NCBI GenBank assembly: GCA_947588605.1
Contig: CANPYK010000006.1
Location: 1 to 64,000 of the forward strand
Origin: an uncultured Oscillospiraceae bacterium
GTDB taxonomy: Bacteria; Bacillota; Clostridia; Oscillospirales; Oscillospiraceae
Length of the DNA: 64,000 bases
Direction of reading: 5' to 3'
Shown here in pieces: positions 43,659-51,300 of this stretch. The translations under genes and the position numbers were made by a program. How positions within the stretch are numbered: the first letter of the stretch is position 1; each line of letters opens with the position of its first letter. The notes under the pieces are model-generated. The model saw only the letters and a list, made by a program, of their open reading frames with translations, was not told the DNA's origin and did not search any database.

Positions 43659-43919
43659 ATGCCCAATATCAAATCCGCGAAGAAGCGCGTCCTCGTCGGC
43701 GAGGTCCGCAACGCCCGCAACAAGGCTGACAAGTCCGAGCTCAAGACAGTCCTCAAGAAGTTTGACGCCGCGGTGGCCGGTGGTGACCGCAAAGAGGCCG
43801 AGAGCGCCTATAAAGTTGCTGTCAAAACAGTGGACAAGGCGGCGGCGAAGGGCTTGATCCACAAGAACAACGCCGCGCACAAGAAGAGCAGCATCGACAC
43901 GAAACTCGCCAGCATGTAA
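43659..43919 (+). CDS. rpsT: 30S ribosomal protein S20
   Basis: 86 aa from ATG 43659 (GGAGGAGG upstream), which gives the canonical MPNIKSAKKR N-terminus; an in-frame upstream start would add MASR. The sequence is very basic and helical, with the conserved late GLIHKNNAAHKKS block (about residues 65-77). A primary 16S rRNA binder. Its TAA stop overlaps the first base of the short MITE-like element. Confidence 0.97.
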   Translation: MPNIKSAKKRVLVGEVRNARNKADKSELKTVLKKFDAAVAGGDRKEAESAYKVAVKTVDKAAAKGLIHKNNAAHKKSSIDTKLASM

Positions 43920-44080
43920 TACTAATATCTAATTAAAACAAGCCATTCGCGACGGTCTTTTTTGCGTCATGCGGCGTCAGCCGCCTTGGAAATACCAATG
44001 GGTATTCCCTGCGGCGTCTTCCTTGCCTGACGCAAAAAATCCTCGCCGCTCGGTGGCTCCTTTTAAATAGATATTAGTAT
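43919..44080. mobile_element. MITE-like element, short copy
   Basis: 162 bp bounded by the same 13-bp inverted repeats as the element at 2141-2461 (ATACTAATATCTA at 43919-43931 and its complement at 44068-44080), inserted in the opposite relative orientation. The interior can form a long hairpin (GCGGCGTC...GACGCAA region). It encodes no protein. As in the other copy, its first base is the last base of the stop codon of the preceding gene. Confidence 0.75.
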
Positions 44081-44087
44081 AAAAAGC

Positions 44088-44117
44088 AAAAACGCCGGGG
44101 TCTCCGGCGTTTTTCTT
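44088..44117. terminator. Bidirectional terminator
   Basis: The stem AAAAACGCCGG/CCGGCGTTTTT with runs of A and T on both sides lies between rpsT plus its MITE-like element and the convergent membrane-protein gene. Confidence 0.85.
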
Positions 44118-44653
44118 TAAGATTTTCGCTTCATCCCCAGGCTCACGCACAGAAGGCCGGCCATGATGCACAGGACCGACCACTCCTGGAGCCACTCGCT
44201 CATGGTGTAGACGGGGCGGTTGAAGACGAGGTCCTCCACGAAAATGTGGTAAAGGAGCGGCAGGCCGAAGAGGGGGATGAGCAGGGGCCGCAGCGGCGCC
44301 AGTCCCCACACCGCCGCGCCGTAGAGCGCCGCCACGGCGAGATACAGGGCGGTACATAGGAGCTGGTGGACCGGGGTGAAGCCCGTGGCCTTTAAAATAA
44401 AGAAGGTCACGCCCAGGAGCATGGGGAAGAAGGTGGGCCAGAGGCGCTTTTTGCCTTCCAGCGCCAGCAGGACGATAAAGGCGGCGCAGGCAAGCTCCGG
44501 CAGGAGCACGTGGAGGGCGATGCCGCGTCCGCGGGCGGCGTCCGTAAACGCCAGCGCCCAGGCAAGGCGCAGGAGGGCCGACAGGACAAAAAATCCCACG
44601 GCCGCAAGGCCCGGGGGGCGTTTCGTGTCCAGCGTGTAGAGGGTCCTTTTCAT
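44117..44653 (-). CDS. Hypothetical polytopic membrane protein
   Basis: 178 aa with about five TM helices (roughly residues 15-36, 47-64, 73-91, 96-136 as one or two helices, 155-173). The N-terminus is basic and cytoplasmic and the C-terminus ends MKRKS. I recognise no family or catalytic motif. It is divergent from the PAP2 gene (71-bp gap) and ends at the bidirectional terminator. Confidence 0.75.
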   Translation of the reverse strand: MKRTLYTLDTKRPPGLAAVGFFVLSALLRLAWALAFTDAARGRGIALHVLLPELACAAFIVLLALEGKKRLWPTFFPMLLGVTFFILKATGFTPVHQLLCTALYLAVAALYGAAVWGLAPLRPLLIPLFGLPLLYHIFVEDLVFNRPVYTMSEWLQEWSVLCIMAGLLCVSLGMKRKS

Positions 44654-44666
44654 GGTGTCACCGCCT

Positions 44667-44695
44667 TTGATGAGGGGGTACCTTATGTATATTAT
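44667..44695 (+). promoter_or_regulatory. Promoter of the PAP2 gene
   Basis: TTGATG (44667-44672), 17 bp, TATTAT (44690-44695), 30 bp before the ATG at 44725. Confidence 0.6.
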
Positions 44696-44724
44696 AAACC
44701 TTTTTCCGACGGAAAGAAAGGGGT

Positions 44725-45288
44725 ATGGCCGTGAATCTTTTTGAGATCGGTATCCTGGATTGGATCCAGAACAACCTGCGCACCGGGTTCGGGGACTTCT
44801 TCATGTCCAAGATCACCGTCCTGGGGGACGGGGGGATCGTCTGGATCCTCATGACCCTGGCGCTGCTCCTGATCCCCAAGACCCGGAAGCTGGGGCTTTG
44901 CTGCGCCGTGTCGCTGCTCATCGACCTTGCGCTGTGCAACGGGCTTTTGAAAAACCTCATCGCCCGAACGCGGCCCTATGTAGTGAATCCGGACGTGGTG
45001 CTGCTCGTCCCGCCTCCGGGGGAGTACTCCTTCCCCTCCGGCCACGCGGCGGCGTCCTTCACGGCGGTGGGGGCGCTGGCGTTCAATAAGTCCAAGCTCT
45101 GGATCCCCGCCTGCGCCGTGGCGGTGATCATCTCCCTCTCGCGGCTCTATCTCTACGTGCATTATCCCACCGACGTCCTCGGCGGCGCCGTGCTGGGCCT
45201 GCTGTTCGGGTACCTGGGCACGCTGGTCGTCCGGAAGGTGGGGGAGTGGATCGAGAAGAGGCGGGGGAAGGATCAAGGAAAATCTTGA
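44725..45288 (+). CDS. PAP2 family membrane phosphatase
   Basis: 187 aa with about five TM helices. The three phosphatase signatures are KNLIARTRPY (about residues 75-84), PSGHAA (about 104-109) and SRLYLYVHYPTDVLGG (about 139-154), with the catalytic histidines present. Family members dephosphorylate undecaprenyl pyrophosphate (BcrC-type) or phosphatidic acid and glycerophosphates. The small size and layout fit an undecaprenyl-pyrophosphate phosphatase, but the substrate is not proven. AAAGG precedes the ATG. Confidence 0.9.
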   Translation: MAVNLFEIGILDWIQNNLRTGFGDFFMSKITVLGDGGIVWILMTLALLLIPKTRKLGLCCAVSLLIDLALCNGLLKNLIARTRPYVVNPDVVLLVPPPGEYSFPSGHAAASFTAVGALAFNKSKLWIPACAVAVIISLSRLYLYVHYPTDVLGGAVLGLLFGYLGTLVVRKVGEWIEKRRGKDQGKS

Positions 45289-45314
45289 CCTCCTCCTTAA
45301 AGGAGCGGCACACT

Positions 45315-45610
45315 GTAGGGGCGGGTTCTAAACCCGCCCGTTTTTTTGGAACCGCCCTGTCATCGGCGGGCGGGTTTGGAACCCGCCCCTACCAAAAAAG
45401 GTTGCGCCGCTATGCGGCGCAATTTTTTATGATCCGCCGCGGCGGGGACGACCCCTCAGTCACGGCCTGCGGCCGTGCCAGCTCCCCCAGGGGGGAGCTT
45501 AACCCTTCAGTCGCTTCGCGACAGCTCCCACAGGGGGGAGCTTAATAACCTCCCCCGTGGGGGAGGTGCCGAGCGAAGCGAGGCGGAAGGGTGCCCCCGC
45601 CGCGGCGGGG
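45315..45610. repeat. Mosaic of dispersed GC-rich repeats (block F)
   Basis: About 300 bp without a gene: two GGGCGGGTT-AACCCGCCC hairpins in opposite orientation (about 45321-45338 and 45369-45387), CCCCCAGGGGGGAGCTTAA and CCCACAGGGGGGAGCTTAA copies near 45483-45545, and a CCTCCCCC-GGGGGAGG module (about 45549-45567). Confidence 0.75.
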
Positions 45611-45615
45611 ACGGG

Positions 45616-45652
45616 AAACGCGGGAAAGGGCTGCTGCCTTTTCCCGCGTTTT
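45616..45652. terminator. Terminator downstream of glgA
   Basis: A long stem, AAACGCGGGAAA/TTTTCCCGCGTTT, directly after the glgA stop on the minus strand; T-runs on both strands make it bidirectional. Confidence 0.8.
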
Positions 45653-45657
45653 TGTGT

Positions 45658-47415
45658 TCAGGTGAGCTGGAGGTAGAGGTCCTTGTACTGCTGGGCGGAG
45701 AGGGACCAGGAGGTGTTTTTGTCCATGTCGCGCTGGACCATCTCGTCCCAGCACCAGCGGTTCTCGAAGTAGAGGGTCTTGGCGCGGTTGATGGCGTCCA
45801 GCAGAAGGCCGGCGTCGTAGCGGTCGAAGGTGAAGCCGTTGCCGGTGTTGGCAAACTGGTTGTAGGGCTCCACGGTGTCCCGGAGGCCGCCGGTCTCCCG
45901 GACGATGGGGACGGTGCCGTAGCGCATGGCGTTCAATTGCGTCAGTCCGCAGGGCTCGAAGCGGGAGGGGACCAGCAGGGCGTCCGCGCCGGCGTAGACC
46001 CGGTGGGAGCGGGCCTCGTCGAACATGATGCAGGAGCAGACGCTGCCGCGGTAGGCGTTCTCGTACCAGCGGAAGGAATCCTCATAGCGGGCCTCGCCGG
46101 TGCCCAGGATGGCCACCTGGGTGTTGCCGTCGATGAGCTGGGGCAGGATGGCGTTGACAAGGTCCAGGCCCTTCTGGTCCGTGAGGCGCGAGATGAGGCC
46201 GAGAACGAGCTTGCCGTCATCCACCTCCAGGCCCAGCTCCTCCTGGAGGGCGCGTTTATTCTCCTTTTTCCGGGGCAGGACGTCGGTGATGTCGTAGTTG
46301 ACGGCGAGGTTTTTGTCCGTCCGGGGGTTCCAGATGTCGTAGTCGATGCCGTTGACGATGCCGCGGAGCTTGCCGGAGTGGTACCGGAGATGGGCGTCCA
46401 GCCCCTCGCCGTACTCGGGGGTCTGGATCTCCCAGGCGTAGGTGGGGCTGACGGTGGTGATGGCGTTGGTGTACGTGAGGCCCCCCTTGAGCATATTGGC
46501 GTCCAGCCACTTCACGGTGAGGGCGTCCTTGTTGAAAACGTAATCCGGGAGGCCCGACCAGTACCGGACGGTGGGGATGTTGTAAACGCCCTGGAATTTC
46601 AGGTTGTGGATGGTGAGGACCGTTTTGGCGGAGGCCAGGGGCGTCTCGTTAAACATGGTCCGCAGATAGACGGGCACCAGGGCGGCCTGCCAGTCGTGGC
46701 AGTGGATGATGTTGGGGATCCAGTCCATGTAGTTGAGGGCCGCCAGGGCGGCCTTGGCGAAGTAGCAGAACTTGGGGATGTCGTCCACAAGATTCGTGTA
46801 GGGATCGCCCCAGCTGAAAAACTCCTCGTTGTCGATGAAGTCGTAGACCACGCCGTCCCAGACGTACTCCATGATGCCCACATAGAAGGACCGGCCGTCG
46901 GCGCACAGGTCCATCTGGAAGGCGCCCCGGTAGATCATCTTCTCCTGGTACTCCCAGGGGATGCACTTGTAGCGGGGGAGGATGACCTTCACGTCGCAGT
47001 TTTGCTTCACCAGCGCCTTGGGCAGGGCGTACATCACGTCGCCGAGACCCCCGGTCTTCACAAAGGGGTAGCACTCCGAGCCGATGAAGGCCACGCTGCG
47101 GCGGGGGGTGTCGTAGACGGGCTCCCGCGGGGCCTCCGGAACGGGCTCGGGGACGGGCTCCACGGGGGCTTCGGGGGCGGGTTCCGGGGCGGGCTCAACG
47201 GCGGGCTCCGGGGGCTTTTTCACGCGGGGTTTTTGGGGCTTGGCCTCCGCCGGGGCGGCGGGGGCGGGCTTGGCCGCCTTGGGGGCGGTTTTCGCCGCGG
47301 GCTTGGCCGCCTTGGGGGCGGTTTTCGCGGGTTTGGGTCCTGGTTTCGCGGGCTTGGGGGCCGGGGTCTTCGTCTCCTCGGCCTCCGGGGCCGGTTTTTT
47401 ATCCTTCGCTGCCAT
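45658..47415 (-). CDS. glgA: Glycogen synthase with long Ala/Pro/Lys N-terminal extension
   Basis: 585 aa from ATG 47415 (AGGAGG upstream). Residues about 1-100 are low complexity (Ala, Pro, Lys, then Pro/Glu/Val repeats) and are not part of normal GlgA (about 475 aa). The GT5 catalytic region starts at about 104 with SECYPFVKTGGLGDV, whose KxGGLGDV loop binds ADP-glucose, and continues through HCHDWQAALVP and the C-terminal RFEPCGLTQLNAMRYGTVPIV (about 502-522). It elongates alpha-1,4-glucan for storage, often during sporulation. No other glg genes are nearby. The extension is encoded by imperfect tandem repeats (about 47260-47340). Confidence 0.93.
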   Translation of the reverse strand: MAAKDKKPAPEAEETKTPAPKPAKPGPKPAKTAPKAAKPAAKTAPKAAKPAPAAPAEAKPQKPRVKKPPEPAVEPAPEPAPEAPVEPVPEPVPEAPREPVYDTPRRSVAFIGSECYPFVKTGGLGDVMYALPKALVKQNCDVKVILPRYKCIPWEYQEKMIYRGAFQMDLCADGRSFYVGIMEYVWDGVVYDFIDNEEFFSWGDPYTNLVDDIPKFCYFAKAALAALNYMDWIPNIIHCHDWQAALVPVYLRTMFNETPLASAKTVLTIHNLKFQGVYNIPTVRYWSGLPDYVFNKDALTVKWLDANMLKGGLTYTNAITTVSPTYAWEIQTPEYGEGLDAHLRYHSGKLRGIVNGIDYDIWNPRTDKNLAVNYDITDVLPRKKENKRALQEELGLEVDDGKLVLGLISRLTDQKGLDLVNAILPQLIDGNTQVAILGTGEARYEDSFRWYENAYRGSVCSCIMFDEARSHRVYAGADALLVPSRFEPCGLTQLNAMRYGTVPIVRETGGLRDTVEPYNQFANTGNGFTFDRYDAGLLLDAINRAKTLYFENRWCWDEMVQRDMDKNTSWSLSAQQYKDLYLQLT

Positions 47416-47470
47416 AGGGCACCTCCTGTGTACGCGTCCGATTTGCCAATTTGCTTCCATTGATGGCTCC

Positions 47471-47499
47471 AGTATAGCAAATTCCGGCGCGCAATTCAA
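47471..47499 (-). promoter_or_regulatory. Promoter of glgA
   Basis: On the minus strand, TTGAAT (47494-47499), 17 bp, TATACT (47471-47476), about 55 bp upstream of the ATG. Confidence 0.7.
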
Positions 47500-47608
47500 G
47501 AGGGGAACGGATTTTCCCGCACAACGGGGGGAAAGCGTCCTAAAATATCTCCGTAAAGCGCATAAAGAGCGATTCGATTGCGCAAAGAATTTCTAAGGAG
47601 GAGAGACT

Positions 47609-48280
47609 ATGGACGGAACCATGTACGGGTATATCCGGGTATCCACCCGGGAGCAGAACGAGGACCGGCAGCTCATCGCCATGCTTAAGTTCGGGGTGCC
47701 GGAGGGGCGGATCGTCACGGACAAGCAGTCGGGGAAGGACTTCGAGAGGCCGGGATACCGGCGGCTCATGGGCAAATTAAAGGCCGGGGACACTCTCGTG
47801 GTCAAGAGCATCGACCGGCTGGGGCGCAACTATGAGGAGATCTTGGAGCAGTGGCGGGTCATCACCAAGGAGAAGCGGGCGGCCATCGTGGTGCTGGACA
47901 TGCCGCTTTTAGACACGCGGCAGGGGCGGGACCTGACGGGGACGCTGATCGCGGACATCGTCCTGCAGCTGCTGAGCTACGTGGCCCAAACGGAGCGGGA
48001 ATTCATCCGCCAGCGGCAGGCGGAGGGCATCGCGGCGGCGAAGGGGCGGGGCGTGCGGTTCGGGCGTCCGGCGCTCAGCCGGCCCCAGGGCTTTGCGGAG
48101 GTGGCGGCGCGGTACGCCTCCGGCGGGCTGGGCTCCCGGCAGGCGGCGAAGGAGCTGGGCGTCTCCCGCAACACCTTTTTGCGGTGGGTGGCGGCGGGGC
48201 CTGTCACAAAAAGTACACCTTTTGGGACAGCGGCGAAGGGCCGGGAAATTATTGTGGAACCGTTAGAAAGCGCTACATAA
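47609..48280 (+). CDS. Small serine recombinase (invertase/resolvase type)
   Basis: 223 aa. Resolvase domain with catalytic Ser12 in YIRVSTREQ, the SIDRLGRN motif (about residues 67-74) and the long E-helix (about 100-138); the C-terminal helix-turn-helix (EVAARYASGGLGSRQAAKELGVSRNTFLRWV, about 167-197) binds the crossover site. RBS AAGGAGG. It catalyses strand exchange at 26-bp sites with a 2-bp stagger. One such site lies inside its own 3' end (48203-48228) and a second at 48319-48344. Inverting the DNA between them would replace the last 16 residues by nine different ones and give a 216-aa form. Probably a dedicated invertase for the downstream gene. Confidence 0.9.
   Translation: MDGTMYGYIRVSTREQNEDRQLIAMLKFGVPEGRIVTDKQSGKDFERPGYRRLMGKLKAGDTLVVKSIDRLGRNYEEILEQWRVITKEKRAAIVVLDMPLLDTRQGRDLTGTLIADIVLQLLSYVAQTEREFIRQRQAEGIAAAKGRGVRFGRPALSRPQGFAEVAARYASGGLGSRQAAKELGVSRNTFLRWVAAGPVTKSTPFGTAAKGREIIVEPLESAT
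48203..48228 (+). repeat. Putative recombinase crossover site 1 (core AC)
   Basis: A 26-bp imperfect inverted repeat, GTCACAAAAAGT, core AC, ACCTTTTGGGAC. The right arm equals that of site 2; the left arm differs from it at two positions. The 12+2+12 layout matches small serine invertase sites. It overlaps recombinase codons 199-207. Confidence 0.7.
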
Positions 48281-48281
48281 T

Positions 48282-48310
48282 ATATTATCACGGCGTTGAA
48301 ATAAATTCAA
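48282..48310 (-). promoter_or_regulatory. Promoter inside the putative invertible segment
   Basis: On the minus strand, TTGAAT (48305-48310), 17 bp, TAATAT (48282-48287). As given it points back into the 3' end of the recombinase gene, away from the giant surface-protein gene. After inversion it would lie at about 48237-48265 on the plus strand, roughly 105 nt upstream of the ATG at 48377. Confidence 0.65.
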
Positions 48311-48318
48311 TAGAATTC

Positions 48319-48344
48319 GTCCCAAAAGGTGTACCTTTTGGGAC
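48319..48344 (-). repeat. Putative recombinase crossover site 2 (core GT)
   Basis: A 26-bp inverted repeat with perfect 12-bp arms, GTCCCAAAAGGT and ACCTTTTGGGAC, around core GT. The core is the complement of that in site 1, so the two sites are in inverted orientation and exchange would invert the DNA between them. Confidence 0.7.
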
Positions 48345-48376
48345 GGGCGGGGCCGGCCGCGGCGAGGTGTCCGACT

Positions 48377-51300
48377 ATGAAAACCGGAAAAGGAAAACGG
48401 GGGTTCTCCCTGGCGGAGCTTTTGATCGTGGTGGCGATCATCGCGGTCCTGCTGGCCATTGCCATCCCCAACGTGATCGGCTACTACCGGTCGCTGAAGC
48501 TGACGGAGCTGGACGACAGCGCCCGGAGCATCTTCGTGGCCGCGCAAAACCGCCTGACGGCGCTGAAGAGCGCGGGGACGGACCTGACGAAGCTGGGCGG
48601 CGCGGAGATAGCCGTATCGTTACCCGGCGGGGGAACGGCTAACGTCCGCGCCGTGACGGGCGGCGACGGGCTTGCCGCGCTGGTGCCCGGAGGGTCTATC
48701 GAGGCGCAGCTGCACAGCAACCACTATGTGGTGGAGATCGACCCGAAAACCGGGGCGGTCTTCGCGGTGTGGTATTGGGAGAAGGAAGGGTTTACCTATT
48801 CCGCCGCGACATACGATGTGAATGACATGAGCCGGGACAAGCGGCTGAAGGACAACGAAATGGTAGGCTACTACGGCGGGGACAAGATCGACCGGCTCAC
48901 CTTCAAGCAGATGCCCTTCCCCAGTATCAAGCTCATCAATGCCGAGGAGCTGCGGGTCGAAATCACCGTCCCGGCTATGAGCTTCGGCACGGGCAGCGGT
49001 TATCGTGATGATAACGTTCTGGTCGATGTCCTCGTGGACGGCGTTACAATCGTCAAGGACGCCAATCTCTGGCCTGATAATGATCCCGGTGGTTCGCGTG
49101 TCGGGACCGTTGTGCTGGACACGCTGAAGACCGGTGGTGTTATGCCTGACGATGTCCCGTACAAAGACAATTTTAACCCAACGACACACACATCTAATTC
49201 GGGGAATAGCGGTTGGACCTACGGTATGCAATATAAGGACTGGGAGACTGCATATCCCGATTTCAATTTCCCCGAGCCCGGTGAGGAGCTGACCGTCGCC
49301 GTCAAGCTGCACTATAACGGCACGGTCAACATCAACGGAACAGATACCAACCTCATGCCCCAAACCGTCATCGTCCAGGGCAACAGCCTCTTTGAGAGCG
49401 TGGATTCGACGACCGGCACCGCAAATATCGCCTACGGGCGGCATTTGCAGAATCTGGATACTGTCACCTCGGGGGTAACGACCGCCATCACCACGGCGAA
49501 GCAGACCAGGGATATTAACTTCGCGGCAACTGCCAAGGATTCGGCGGATCCTGTCTATTACTGGGGCAGTACGTATCCGGCTTCGGATGAGGATCCTGAT
49601 AACGGGCAAGACGGGTTTAGGGATTTCCAAGAGATAAACAACAGCTTGACCGAATACAACGGGCAAGATCATGAGATCCGCAATATGTACATTGTGGCGG
49701 AAACCGGATATGGCGGACTGTTCTCCATGGTTGCGGGCGGAAGCTATCATAATATTACCATCGTGAATCCCCATGTTCATGAAGAACCTAACTCGACAAG
49801 TGGGAAAGGTGCCAGTGTTGGTGCGCTAATCGGTATGGCAGGCGGCAACGTCGAAATACGTGAGTGCAAGGTCTATGTTGATTACGACCCGGAGAAGGAT
49901 ACCCAGGATTTGAAAGAACAATTCGAGCGGGTATTCAAAGAAAAGCTGGACAGCATGACAATTGACACAACTCCTAAAGGAAATTGTTATGTGGAAGCTC
50001 TCCTCGGATTTCCACATATTGAGGGTGCGGAGCCGAACAGCAGTGCCGGCGGCTTAGTGGGTTTATTCTCCGGAAATATTTCACTTCAAAATTCTTTCTG
50101 CTCTATCCCTGTCGTTGGGCAATTGAACGCGGGCGGACTTGTTGGGAATGCAAGTACATGTAATATATCTATAAGTAAATCATACTCAGCGTCTTTCGTA
50201 TATGGCCACGGAACTGTTGGCGGACTGGTTGGTCATGCGGGGGATTCATATAGCACGATAAAAATTGAAAATTGTTACGCCGCCGGAGAAATAATGAACG
50301 GTAACCCCAGCAGTTTTATCGGCGCGGGATTAGTCAATATTCATGAAAATGCAAACATAGAAGGAATCGTGAATAACTATTCCGCGGTGAAGTTTGTCAA
50401 CGCGACAGGAGCGCCGAAAACAGGTGGTGGTGAGGAAAAGCAAGGCACGGTATACGGGACATATAATGGCGATGAGAGTGGAAAGAACTACTACATCGCC
50501 GATCCCGCAGTGACGAAGGGCTACGGTCAACAAGCAAGCGGCGGTTCTGTGTCTTGCGGCGAAAAGGTCACGACAGCGGACCTGTTGGAGAAATTTAAGG
50601 ATAAGCCGGGGTGGAATGTGGACCCGACGGCCGGGGCCGGGAAGACCCACCCGTACCGCTTACTGAAGGAGCTTGACGGCCTGCCGGATGTGTACCCGTA
50701 TCCGATGCTCACGGACACGGCCGGGAACGTTTTGCCGCACTATGGGGACTGGATAGGGGAAACTGTCTCTCCGTCGTCGCTGTGCTATTATGATGTCGTC
50801 GACGGGAACTACGGCGTGTGGGGGTATATCGTTGACCCGGCACATCCGGGAACTCTTAACTTTGTCAATACCCTCGCCTCCGGCACCGCCGGCAGCGGAA
50901 CTTGCGCCACGGATGACGGGTACGGCGTGTTGGTGGAGGACACCGGAGCCGCGCCGACGGTGAGCGGCGTCGCCGGTGCCACCATAGTTTCTCCGCCGAT
51001 TGATGTTACAATCGACGGCAAAGACTATGACCTCTACAAGATTGAAATCGACACCAGCTTCACTTCGACTGGCTATTACACTGAAATCACCGTTGATACG
51101 ACGGAATACTGGTTCAACCCGTTCTTCGCCTGCGAAGTGCAAAAGCCGGGGACCGGGAATATCGCCACCGCCGAACCCATGGCGAAATCCGGCGCAGCCG
51201 GTGAGGGCTCGTCCGACGACTACACCAACAAAGTCGTGATCCGCACGGCGAGACAGCTTGCGAACCTGGCGAAGCAGACGGGGGATAAGTACAACGGTGG

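Noticed and set aside
48319..48344. The 26-bp palindrome as a simple transcription terminator for the recombinase gene
   Set aside because: No T-run follows on either strand, and a second related site with a reversed core lies inside the recombinase gene, which fits recombination sites better. A recombinase operator or res-like subsite remains an alternative.
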